From RGIG7213 sp045545665 (lineage in GTDB: Bacteria > Bacillota > Clostridia > Oscillospirales > CAG-272): DNA of 13,617 bases. Below are positions 7,578 to 13,408 of this stretch, one piece after another. The stretch is taken from assembly GCA_045545665.1 (NCBI GenBank), contig JAZQBL010000027.1, positions 1 through 13,617 on the forward strand. The letters run 5' to 3'. The translations under genes and the position numbers were made by a program. Below the pieces are notes generated by a model. That model was not told the DNA's origin, did no database searches, and saw nothing but the letters and a program-made list of their open reading frames with translations. Every line of letters begins with the position of its first letter. Within the stretch, counting starts at the first letter, position 1.

Positions 7578-9152
7578 TTACTGTTCAGCGTTAAATGCGT
7601 CTGCCAAAAGGTCCAGATAATCGTCGATTATCTTTCCGTCTTCGATTATTATGTCATCCGTAAAGGATGCGGCGATATCGTTTATTTCGTCTACCGTGCC
7701 TTCAAAAAATGCACCGTGCTCAGAACATAGCGCTTCCGCACTCCTTTTGTCATTATTAAAAATGCAGTGAAGCACGGAATGAAGAAACGGCGAAAGCTGT
7801 GATAAAAATACTGAATAGGGGGAAGTATCATCGGGTGAAGGAGTCTGTATGACGGTTTCCTCTTCTTCTTCAAATTCCCAATCCGGCACAAGCTCTTTCG
7901 TTATTTCCCAGGATGATTCTTCTATTTTCAAAGCGTCGAGGGTCGAAAAATCAGACGTGTCCGTTTCGTAAAGAGCGTATCTTTTTTCTTCATCCTCCTT
8001 GCGCTTTTCAGTCTGCGTTTTGCACGGAGGCAGATTTTTTTCAAAATATTCGTCGGCGTACTTTTTAAGCTCGTCGGAAAGTCCCGTGCAAGACAGCCTG
8101 CTTTTTATCCCAAGGTGTGCGCGCACGCCGTTTTCGCAGTATTTGACAAGCATACCGAGCTGGTCTTTGTATTTTGAATCACGGTCTATGCTGTAATAAT
8201 CTATATCTATTCTGCATTTTACTTCGCTTACGCAAAGCGCACCGCTGTAAATGTCACGGCTTATGCGTGTCAGATGCGGTTTTTCGACGTTTATTGCACT
8301 GTCAGCACACGACAGCGCATAGGATGCCGCAGGAATGATGTGTTTGTTGAATAACGCTTTGTTTTTCGGATTCTGACAGTAAACGGATCTTTCGTATTTG
8401 TACGGTGACTGTGACAAAATATACTTGTCGACCGCTGTGCTTGAAAAGTCCGAAACGTAAAATTCTTTAAGCGATGATAGGGGCGCAATATCGTATATAA
8501 TGTCACCGAGCTTCTCTTTCGGAGCAGGGAGCTTGTGAAGCAAACAAAAGTCACATACCCAATTGCTTAATATACGGTCGAGCTTCGGGTAAATATCCCT
8601 GTACGCAAGCCAGACGGCGCAGAGGGCTGTAAGCCTTTTTTGCGGAGTCGATACGTTTTCCAGATTGAGCAGCTCGTAAATAAACAGAAGTATATAACTG
8701 AAATCGGCTTTTATGAATATTCCGTGGCGTATGCCCGAACGCCATTTCAGATAGTATCTCAACTGGCTTATGTTCAGCTGATTATACTGCGGCATATACG
8801 AAAAAAACGGAGTGTACTCACATTCTTTGCAAGCGGCACGGTAATATTTTTCACCGTCTGACACGAATTTTTCGTAAAACGGATATTTTGTGGGCCAGGC
8901 GTATATTTTTACTTCTTCAAACAAAGGTATGTCGGGCTTGTATGAAAAAAGCAAACGAGAGGTCTTTTTTTCAAAAGTCTCGATTATTGCCTTTGCGCGC
9001 AGGTGCCTTTCGGGAATCGGGGTAGAGCTTGAAGGGGTACCCTCGCCGAAAGAAATTTCAACGCTTTCCGCATCAACGTCGTCGAATCTTACACCGCTTT
9101 TCGGAGGAAGTATCTGTTCTATATCCCAAAAATCATCATTGTTTTCGTACAT
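7578..9152 (-). CDS. TerB-N / TerB-C domain protein
   Basis: A 524-residue soluble protein. Residues about 80-235 match the TerB-N domain (PF13208 type): YAWPTKYPFYEKF, then the hallmark SQLRYYLKWRSGIRHG (129-144), and helix-rich YILLFIYELLN with a C-x2-C (C200, C203). Residues about 240-370 are a less clear middle region. Residues 376-436 are highly charged with an EEEEE run, probably a linker. The end, 444-522, resembles TerB-C (PF15615 type), with LCSEHGAFFEGTVDEINDIA and IIEDGKIIDDYLDLL. Aravind and colleagues linked such proteins to tellurium-resistance-like stress and predicted defence systems next to ATPases and helicases. It is the first gene of the operon, with AAGGAGG 7 bases before ATG and a strong promoter. 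I see no enzyme active site; a scaffold or sensor role is inference. Confidence 0.8.
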   Translation of the reverse strand: MYENNDDFWDIEQILPPKSGVRFDDVDAESVEISFGEGTPSSSTPIPERHLRAKAIIETFEKKTSRLLFSYKPDIPLFEEVKIYAWPTKYPFYEKFVSDGEKYYRAACKECEYTPFFSYMPQYNQLNISQLRYYLKWRSGIRHGIFIKADFSYILLFIYELLNLENVSTPQKRLTALCAVWLAYRDIYPKLDRILSNWVCDFCLLHKLPAPKEKLGDIIYDIAPLSSLKEFYVSDFSSTAVDKYILSQSPYKYERSVYCQNPKNKALFNKHIIPAASYALSCADSAINVEKPHLTRISRDIYSGALCVSEVKCRIDIDYYSIDRDSKYKDQLGMLVKYCENGVRAHLGIKSRLSCTGLSDELKKYADEYFEKNLPPCKTQTEKRKEDEEKRYALYETDTSDFSTLDALKIEESSWEITKELVPDWEFEEEEETVIQTPSPDDTSPYSVFLSQLSPFLHSVLHCIFNNDKRSAEALCSEHGAFFEGTVDEINDIAASFTDDIIIEDGKIIDDYLDLLADAFNAEQ

Positions 9153-9188
9153 GGCTTCCTCCTTTTTTCATACTCTTTGTATCTTAAT

Positions 9189-9217
9189 ATTTTAGCACAA
9201 AAGCTTCGGTTTGTCAA
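9189..9217 (-). promoter_or_regulatory. Sigma-A promoter of the eight-gene minus-strand operon
   Basis: Read on the minus strand, TTGACA (9217-9212) and TAAAAT (9194-9189) are separated by exactly 17 bases. The -35 box is perfect and the -10 box differs from TATAAT at one position. The expected start of transcription is near 9182, giving a leader of about 30 bases that contains AAGGAGG but no room for a riboswitch. No operator-like repeat was recognised around it. I found no equally good promoter before any downstream gene of the cluster. Confidence 0.85.
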
Positions 9218-9348
9218 TTATAAAATGATGTTATCCGTTACTTATATTATTATTTATTTATAATATTAAAAGTTACCATATATTAATATTAAATTAATTT
9301 TATTGCGATATGATGATTGTATACATAATTTTGAATTTAAAAAAATAT
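9218..9348. other. AT-rich divergent intergenic stretch
   Basis: About 130 bases, strongly AT-rich, between the minus-strand operon promoter and the YdbC-type gene. It must hold the promoter for the plus-strand pair. Weak candidates are TATAAT at 9259-9264, with only a poor TTACTT 15 bases upstream, and a -10-like CATAAT at 9324-9329. The 10-base palindrome ATATTAATAT (9280-9289) and the 8-base TGTATACA (9318-9325) are present but expected in such composition. No gene, RNA or repeat array was seen. Confidence 0.5.
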
Positions 9349-9363
9349 AGGAGGAGTTTTGCC

Positions 9364-9585
9364 ATGGCAGAGCTTAAATTTGAGATCCAAAAGGAATTCG
9401 GTTGCATTTCCGATGAAAGAGGCGGATGGGCAAAGGAGCTTAATCTCGTAAGCTGGAACGGTAACGAAGCAAAGTACGATATCCGTTCGTGGGACGATGC
9501 ACATGAAAAGATGGGCAAGGGTATCACGCTTTCCGCAGACGAGCTTAAGAGATTGAAAGATTTGCTTAACACTATCGAAATGTAA
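9364..9585 (+). CDS. YdbC-family PC4/p15-like single-strand nucleic-acid-binding protein
   Basis: A 73-residue protein that covers one PC4-like domain (PF02229, YdbC branch). Family pattern seen: an N-terminal beta strand LKFEIQKEFG, GGWAKELNLVSWNG (20-33), KYDIRSWD (37-44), and HEKMGKGITLS (47-57), then a C-terminal helix ELKRLKDLLNTI that would form the dimer interface. Bacterial YdbC proteins bind single-stranded DNA or RNA with little sequence specificity in the cytoplasm and are proposed to act in transcription or repair. The start at 9364 is fixed by AGGAGGAG (9349-9356) seven bases upstream; an in-frame ATG at 9310 has no ribosome site and adds non-conserved residues. The membrane-protein gene begins 2 bases after its stop. 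Confidence 0.9.
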   Translation: MAELKFEIQKEFGCISDERGGWAKELNLVSWNGNEAKYDIRSWDDAHEKMGKGITLSADELKRLKDLLNTIEM

Positions 9586-9587
9586 GC

Positions 9588-10442
9588 ATGGCTTTAAAAA
9601 AACGCAAACCCTTTATACTTAACGATAAAGAAGCGGCACGCAAGGAGTATACCTTTTCAAAGCTGCTCACTTTGTCGCTCGTTTTTTCGGCATTTATAGT
9701 ACCGCTTATAAACGACTGTGCGCTGTCTCTTTTTCACAGCCTGTTTATAAGCGGTGATTACACGCTTAAAGTATTTGACGTTTTTTTGTCGTACTTGATA
9801 CCGCTTATAACGGTTTCAGCCGCTTATTTTTCGTATGCGGCAGTCGTTCTTTCCATCTACTGCTACGGTGTGTCGAAAAGTTCAGGGCGGATGGCCTGCC
9901 TTTTCGGGGGAGTTATTTTCCTGTATCTGATATCGTATATCTGTACGTGCATCGTAAACGGATACGTTATGTTTGACGTTGCGGACGAAGGAAGCTTTGT
10001 TTCACTTATTGCCGCAATAATAACGTGCATATTCGTACTTGCCAAAGACGCCGTTTTGGTCTTTTATACGCATATGAGGATCAAAAAATTCCGCAGGGAT
10101 GAAAATGTAAGATGGCTCGGTGAAGTCAATGACGAAAACAAGACTTCGTTTATCAAAAGAGCGTTCGGTAAAAACGGTGTAAATCTGAAAATAGCCGTAC
10201 ACTTTTTCTCCGTAAGTCTTGCCTGCGACCTTATTGTAAGGACCGCATCGACGTATATGGATATCGCTTCCGCAGGCGCACCGGAGGAGTTTTCGCATTA
10301 TCTTTATTTTGCCGAACAGTATGCGCTTGCTGTCGTAAATAACGTGTTCGGATTTGCCGTCATGGTCATCAGCGGTGCATTGCTCGGAAAATACGTCACG
10401 GAAAAAGAAGAAAAAGCGTATCCGTACAAGTTGGATCGGTAA
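9588..10442 (+). CDS. Six-helix integral membrane protein of unknown function
   Basis: A 284-residue protein I do not recognise. Hydrophobic segments suggest six transmembrane helices at about 25-50, 62-92, 103-125, 136-160, 200-222 and 245-267. A short basic N-terminus (KKRKP) and a cytoplasmic loop rich in K/R and acidic residues at 162-198 (MRIKKFRRDENVRWLGEV) are consistent with both ends inside. No transporter signature, catalytic motif or binding loop was found. The ATG lies 2 bases after the YdbC-family stop and has no clear Shine-Dalgarno of its own, so it is probably translated by coupling from that gene. A strong terminator follows. Its link to the PC4-like protein is positional only. 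Confidence 0.75.
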   Translation: MALKKRKPFILNDKEAARKEYTFSKLLTLSLVFSAFIVPLINDCALSLFHSLFISGDYTLKVFDVFLSYLIPLITVSAAYFSYAAVVLSIYCYGVSKSSGRMACLFGGVIFLYLISYICTCIVNGYVMFDVADEGSFVSLIAAIITCIFVLAKDAVLVFYTHMRIKKFRRDENVRWLGEVNDENKTSFIKRAFGKNGVNLKIAVHFFSVSLACDLIVRTASTYMDIASAGAPEEFSHYLYFAEQYALAVVNNVFGFAVMVISGALLGKYVTEKEEKAYPYKLDR

Positions 10443-10460
10443 AATTTATCTTAAAGACAA

Positions 10461-10545
10461 GAGGTTGGCTCGTTAAGAGCCGGGAATCAAAAAAGAATAA
10501 AAAATGGGGTTGGCTCAATTTTTTAACTTGAGCCAACCTCTTTTT
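10461..10545. terminator. Bidirectional terminator with a duplicated left arm
   Basis: The main hairpin pairs 10506-10518 with 10528-10540 (core GGTTGGCTCAA/TTGAGCCAACC, 11 perfect pairs) around loop 10519-10527. TTTTT follows at 10541-10545 on the plus strand, and a T-rich run (ATTTTTTATTCTTTTTT) follows on the minus strand, so it can end both the membrane-protein unit and the convergent DUF4430 unit. A second copy of the left arm, GAGGTTGGCTC at 10461-10471, is the exact complement of 10530-10540. It also forms its own small hairpin, GGCTC/GAGCC, at 10467-10471 and 10477-10481. Confidence 0.88.
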
Positions 10546-10546
10546 A

Positions 10547-12049
10547 TTATTGCAGTTTTCCGTCTGTTGAATAAATAAATTGTACCGTGTCACCGTCTTT
10601 TACGGAATACGCACCGCAACCTTCGGACGGTATTTCACCGTTTACGGTGTAGATCCATCCGGAAAGCTCGCCGTGTTGCTTTTCCGAAATGCCGTTTATG
10701 CTCTGTATGTACGCATATTCGCCGGTTCCGCTTTTGCCTATGACGAGTTTGTGAAGCTTTGCACACGATATCAAAACGTCGTACGCAGTGTCATTTTCGT
10801 GTATGGGAATACTTACGTTTGATATAATATCACCTTCGCCTATCGTCTCGGCGGATATAGAAAGCATAACGCTTCCCGTCACTTTTTCACCCGGAACGGT
10901 ATCGCTGTAATAACTGTCGGGAGAAGAAAAATTTATCAAAAAAGACAGTACGATCAAAAGCACGCATAAAGCGGCAACGAACAAATAATTTTTGATATTG
11001 CCGTGCTTGTGTAACGTGAGGATAATACAGAAGATCATTCCAAATACCGATACGGCGCAAATAAAAACAATGCGCCAAAGCGGGATATTGCTTTTTTCAT
11101 CTTTCGTGTCTACGTTTTGGGAAACGCCGTCGGACGTATCGGTAAGCGGAGAAGTGTCTGTTTTTTGAGGTATTTCTTCCGCTTTTTTTTCAAAAATATA
11201 GAAAGGTTTGCCTGATGAAGAATATTTTTCGTATGCGGCGTATGCACAGAAAGCCTGTGAAGTCGTAACGTCGTTTGTTTTTCCGCCGTGCAGGTGTGAA
11301 TAGCCGTCGTCCGTTCTGAACGTTTCAAGTGAATCGAAGGCGGTCTTTCCGTTTTTAATAAATCTTTCGTCCGTTTTTGCATCAATTTGCAGACTTGACA
11401 GAGCGATTATTACCTGAGATGCACTTTCGGCATTTTCTTTTCCGTAGCTTTTAAAACCGCCGTTTTCCGTCTGACTTGATGAAAGAAAAACGAGTGCTTC
11501 GTTTATTGCGTCGCTTGACTTTTCTTTGTGCACGGCTAAAGACTGCAGTACCATCGCCGTGACGTCTGCGTCTGAATATTCACTCTTTACGACTGACCAT
11601 CCGCCGTCACCGTTCTGCTGCTGTAAAATAAAATCAACGGCGTCGTCTTTTGAAAGACTCGTGCATATAGCACCGTTGTTCAACAGATGAAGTGAAAAAA
11701 CGGAGTACATTATTCCGTTTTGTACGCTCAATTTTTCAGATATCTTTTGCGTGTAATCGTTTTCACACCCGAGCGCTTTGTAGACGAGAGCATATTTGAG
11801 TGACGTCACCGAGGACGGTTCATTATCCGAAAGATACTCGTCAAGTGCATTTACGTAATTGTTGAAATTACAACCGCTTTCCGCAAGTGCAAAAACGAAC
11901 CATTCGGAAAAAGAAACGTTTTCGCAAACGTAAGAATCCAAAAAATCCTCTGCTGAATTTTTATCTTCAAGCACGGATATATCAACTGCTTTTGGCACGA
12001 GCGGAAAAGCCAGTGCCAAAAGCAATACCGTTACGATTATTCTGCGCAT
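10547..12049 (-). CDS. Intrinsic-factor-like membrane protein: alpha/alpha-barrel repeats plus DUF4430 domain
   Basis: A 500-residue exported protein counted from the ATG at 12049. Signal/anchor helix 3-19; an alpha-helical region about 35-275 with prenyltransferase/squalene-oxidase-type repeats marked by QQQNGDGGWS (143-152), QTENGGFKSYG (193-203) and TDDGYSHLHGG (246-256); a Thr/Ser/Asp-rich linker (285-322); two membrane helices (326-346 and 355-373); then a DUF4430-like beta domain (about 390-496) ending SGWIYTVNGEIPSEGCGAYSVKDGDTVQFIYS. Barrel plus DUF4430 is the domain pair of animal intrinsic factor and transcobalamin, so corrinoid binding at the outer face is the favoured role, supported by the B12 riboswitch upstream. 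A TTG start at 12079 would overlap the previous gene by 43 bases; the ATG overlaps by 13 and places the signal peptide correctly. It is not a terpene cyclase by context. Confidence 0.8.
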   Translation of the reverse strand: MRRIIVTVLLLALAFPLVPKAVDISVLEDKNSAEDFLDSYVCENVSFSEWFVFALAESGCNFNNYVNALDEYLSDNEPSSVTSLKYALVYKALGCENDYTQKISEKLSVQNGIMYSVFSLHLLNNGAICTSLSKDDAVDFILQQQNGDGGWSVVKSEYSDADVTAMVLQSLAVHKEKSSDAINEALVFLSSSQTENGGFKSYGKENAESASQVIIALSSLQIDAKTDERFIKNGKTAFDSLETFRTDDGYSHLHGGKTNDVTTSQAFCAYAAYEKYSSSGKPFYIFEKKAEEIPQKTDTSPLTDTSDGVSQNVDTKDEKSNIPLWRIVFICAVSVFGMIFCIILTLHKHGNIKNYLFVAALCVLLIVLSFLINFSSPDSYYSDTVPGEKVTGSVMLSISAETIGEGDIISNVSIPIHENDTAYDVLISCAKLHKLVIGKSGTGEYAYIQSINGISEKQHGELSGWIYTVNGEIPSEGCGAYSVKDGDTVQFIYSTDGKLQ

Positions 12050-12792
12050 CTTACTCTTTTTGTAAATACGAAAGCGCAAAGCGATACTGTAAGTAAAGCA
12101 AATATAACGACAGCACGGTCGCTTGTTTGAGGGTTATCCGTTACGTTTACCGTGCATACGGGCGGTACTATCGTTTTTCCTTCGCATACGGCACTCACGG
12201 TTATTTTACCTGCGGTGTCCGTTTTTATTTTTACGTTACCGTTTTCATCTGTTTTGTATTCGGTCTTTTCACCGTTTACGGTTATTACAGCGTCTGAAAG
12301 AGGGGATGATCTATATTCCCAGTTTGCATCGTATCCGCCCTGCATAAGAGTGAGAGTTATCTCTTTACCTTTTGATGCGGAAACAAATGAGTTTTCAAAA
12401 TAGCAATACGTGTCGGAAAATGAAACGGTATCCGTGTAAACGAACGCATATACGGTATCACCGTTTGATATTTCATCCGAAAGACTCATTGCAGGTGCGT
12501 TGTTGAGATAATATCCGTACGCACCTCCGTTTTCAACTCCGCACAGCTTCGTCATACTTATACCGTATTCGGTATTTTCGTATCCGTAGTCGTCGGGATT
12601 TGTGTGTGCTATGATAAGCGCATCGTTAATCGTTGTCTTCCCGTCGCCGTCGGCGTCCTTTAAAACAACTTCTTTGTTTGCAAATACAACGTCTTCGTTT
12701 GAAACGGTGACGTATGCCTTCTCCTCGGCAGCGCAAACGGAAATGCCGAGAATGAACGTAATGATAAATATGAAAACAACAGCCCTTTTCAT
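12037..12792 (-). CDS. Secreted, anchored protein with EF-hand-like loop, DUF4430-like segment and NPQTSD tail
   Basis: A 251-residue surface protein. Signal peptide 1-22 (basic start, hydrophobic core, cleavage likely after CAA). Residues 46-61 (DADGDGKTTINDALII) form an EF-hand/dockerin-like calcium loop. Residues about 63-135 (YGISMTKLCGVENGGAYGYYLNNAPAMSLSDEISNGDTVYAFVY) resemble the DUF4430/intrinsic-factor beta-domain pattern. Residues 143-216 look like an Ig-like or carboxypeptidase-regulatory-type beta domain (DAVITVNGEKTEYKTDENGNVKIKT). The tail NPQTSD (220-225), hydrophobic helix 227-244 and KR (245-246) make a sortase-type or simple membrane anchor. AAGGAAGGG lies 7 bases before the ATG. 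It is the middle gene of the B12-riboswitch operon. The likely role is a surface corrinoid-handling partner of the next gene; inferred. Confidence 0.75.
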   Translation of the reverse strand: MKRAVVFIFIITFILGISVCAAEEKAYVTVSNEDVVFANKEVVLKDADGDGKTTINDALIIAHTNPDDYGYENTEYGISMTKLCGVENGGAYGYYLNNAPAMSLSDEISNGDTVYAFVYTDTVSFSDTYCYFENSFVSASKGKEITLTLMQGGYDANWEYRSSPLSDAVITVNGEKTEYKTDENGNVKIKTDTAGKITVSAVCEGKTIVPPVCTVNVTDNPQTSDRAVVIFALLTVSLCAFVFTKRVRCAE

Positions 12793-12796
12793 TTCA

Positions 12797-12991
12797 TTAC
12801 CCTTCCTTTCTTTTTTCTTTCAGCCCCGCTCTTTCGAGCGCTCTCGGCCAAGGCCCCAGGTGTGCTTTTATTGCCATAACCTGCTCTTGCGTAAAGTCCG
12901 ACCGTTTGGGAAAACGCACGATTCCTTCTTCGGTAAGCTCGTTTTGCTTCTTCGTCAGAAGCGAAATGCAGATATCCTTTGAATAAGTCAT
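12797..12991 (-). CDS. Small protein resembling a homing-endonuclease-associated (HNH) repeat
   Basis: A 64-residue cytoplasmic protein, the first gene behind the riboswitch. The N-terminal half is a helix (SKDICISLLTKKQNELTEEG). Residues 25-56 (IVRFPKRSDFTQ...IKAHLGPWPRALERAGL) fit the helical repeat known as homing-endonuclease-associated repeat, with its xFPxRxDF and LGxWxxALxxAGL signatures; a basic tail KEKRKEG follows. There is no HNH or other nuclease domain. The domain is thought to bind DNA in other proteins; in this one the role is unknown. GGGAGG (13002-12997) stands 5 bases before the ATG at 12991, while an ATG at 12994 is only 2 bases away. A longer in-frame extension upstream would cross the terminator hairpin and is rejected. 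The downstream gene starts 4 bases after its TAA. Confidence 0.72.
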   Translation of the reverse strand: MTYSKDICISLLTKKQNELTEEGIVRFPKRSDFTQEQVMAIKAHLGPWPRALERAGLKEKRKEG

Positions 12992-13002
12992 CATATCCTC
13001 CC

Positions 13003-13036
13003 AAAAATAAAAGTGCTTTTGCGTTTGCAAAAGCAC
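13003..13036 (-). terminator. Riboswitch-controlled intrinsic terminator
   Basis: On the minus strand a perfect 10-bp stem (GTGCTTTTGC at 13036-13027 with GCAAAAGCAC at 13022-13013, loop AAAC) is followed by TTTTATTTTT at 13012-13003. It stands between the cobalamin aptamer and the ribosome site of the first gene, which is the arrangement of a transcription-attenuating riboswitch. A possible competing pairing is GCAAGGG (13094-13088) with CTTTTGC (13033-13027), seven pairs including two G-U; speculative. Confidence 0.88.
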
Positions 13037-13242
13037 GACAACAAGCTGCCGAAAAACACAGCCTCCGACAGTCTGCGGCCGCACTTTCCCTTGCCCGAAA
13101 ATGTTCCCAAAACGGGTGCCGGCATAAAGGCTGAGTATTCCGACTTTGCAGGTAACTGACTTTACGGTAATGGCGGTTGCGACGGATTTTCACCGTACTT
13201 CCCCTGTCGGATTCATCAAAGTATCGCTTCTATAGATACTCT
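13037..13242 (-). promoter_or_regulatory. Cobalamin riboswitch leader
   Basis: Read on the minus strand, the leader shows the conserved core GACAGGGG-AAG (13208-13198), then CGGTGAAAATCCGTCGCAA (13195-13177) and CCGCCA (13176-13171). A B12-box-like AGTCGGAATACTCAGCC (13145-13129) follows. The closing helix pairs GAGTAT (13241-13236) with ATACTC (13138-13133). The interval between core and B12 box is short, so it looks like a compact variant of the cobalamin aptamer. Downstream, GCCgGCAC and GTGCGGC can form a second long-range stem. In the family, cobalamin binding represses downstream B12 uptake or B12-independent genes, here through the terminator that follows. Ligand form (adenosyl or hydroxo) cannot be read by eye. 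Confidence 0.88.
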
Positions 13243-13248
13243 GCCTGC

Positions 13249-13277
13249 AGTCTAGCACAACACCGTGAAAAAGTCAA
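13249..13277 (-). promoter_or_regulatory. Sigma-A promoter of the riboswitch operon
   Basis: On the minus strand TTGACT (13277-13272) and TAGACT (13254-13249) are 17 bases apart. The expected start near 13242 places the first helix of the cobalamin aptamer at the very 5' end of the transcript, which fits co-transcriptional riboswitch folding. Confidence 0.78.
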
Positions 13278-13345
13278 GAATGGGGCGGGGAGGGTATGAA
13301 AGTTTACAAACCAAAGTTGTTGGACTTTACAGGACAAAAGTATTG

Positions 13346-13374
13346 TTGAAATTTACCGGGGCTTGTGATAGAAT
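13346..13374 (+). promoter_or_regulatory. Sigma-A promoter of the PfkB-family kinase gene
   Basis: TTGAAA (13346-13351) and TAGAAT (13369-13374) are separated by 17 bases. Transcription would begin near 13381, about 28 bases before the ATG. The promoter is divergent from the riboswitch operon promoter, with about 68 bases between the two -35 boxes; no clear operator was recognised there. Confidence 0.78.
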
Positions 13375-13408
13375 AAGCAAAGAAATTTTATTTTTATGAG
13401 GTGAAACC

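Noticed and set aside
9240..9348. AT-rich palindromes as a possible replication origin or att site
   Set aside because: Short palindromes are expected at this AT content; there is no DnaA-box cluster, iteron set or integrase nearby.
9310..9363. N-terminal extension of the YdbC-family protein from ATG 9310
   Set aside because: No ribosome site, non-conserved hydrophobic residues, and a strong AGGAGGAG is correctly placed for 9364.
10547..12049. Terpene cyclase or prenyltransferase activity for the barrel protein
   Set aside because: The repeats match the fold, but the protein is exported, carries a DUF4430 domain, shows no DxDD or zinc-ligand set, and is B12-riboswitch regulated.
12797..13084. 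Longer in-frame version (95 residues) of the HNH-repeat small protein
   Set aside because: The extra N-terminus would be encoded by the attenuator hairpin and has no ribosome site, whereas GGGAGG sits just before 12991.
12789..13193. Minus-strand frame of 134 codons crossing the riboswitch
   Set aside because: It runs through the aptamer core, the terminator stem and the small HNH-repeat gene in another frame; structural RNA explains the sequence better.
13303..13333. CCAA-N5-TTGG and repeated AAAGTT/CTTTAC words upstream of the kinase promoter as an operator
   Set aside because: Arms are only four bases and the words are not regularly spaced, so they cannot be told from chance.
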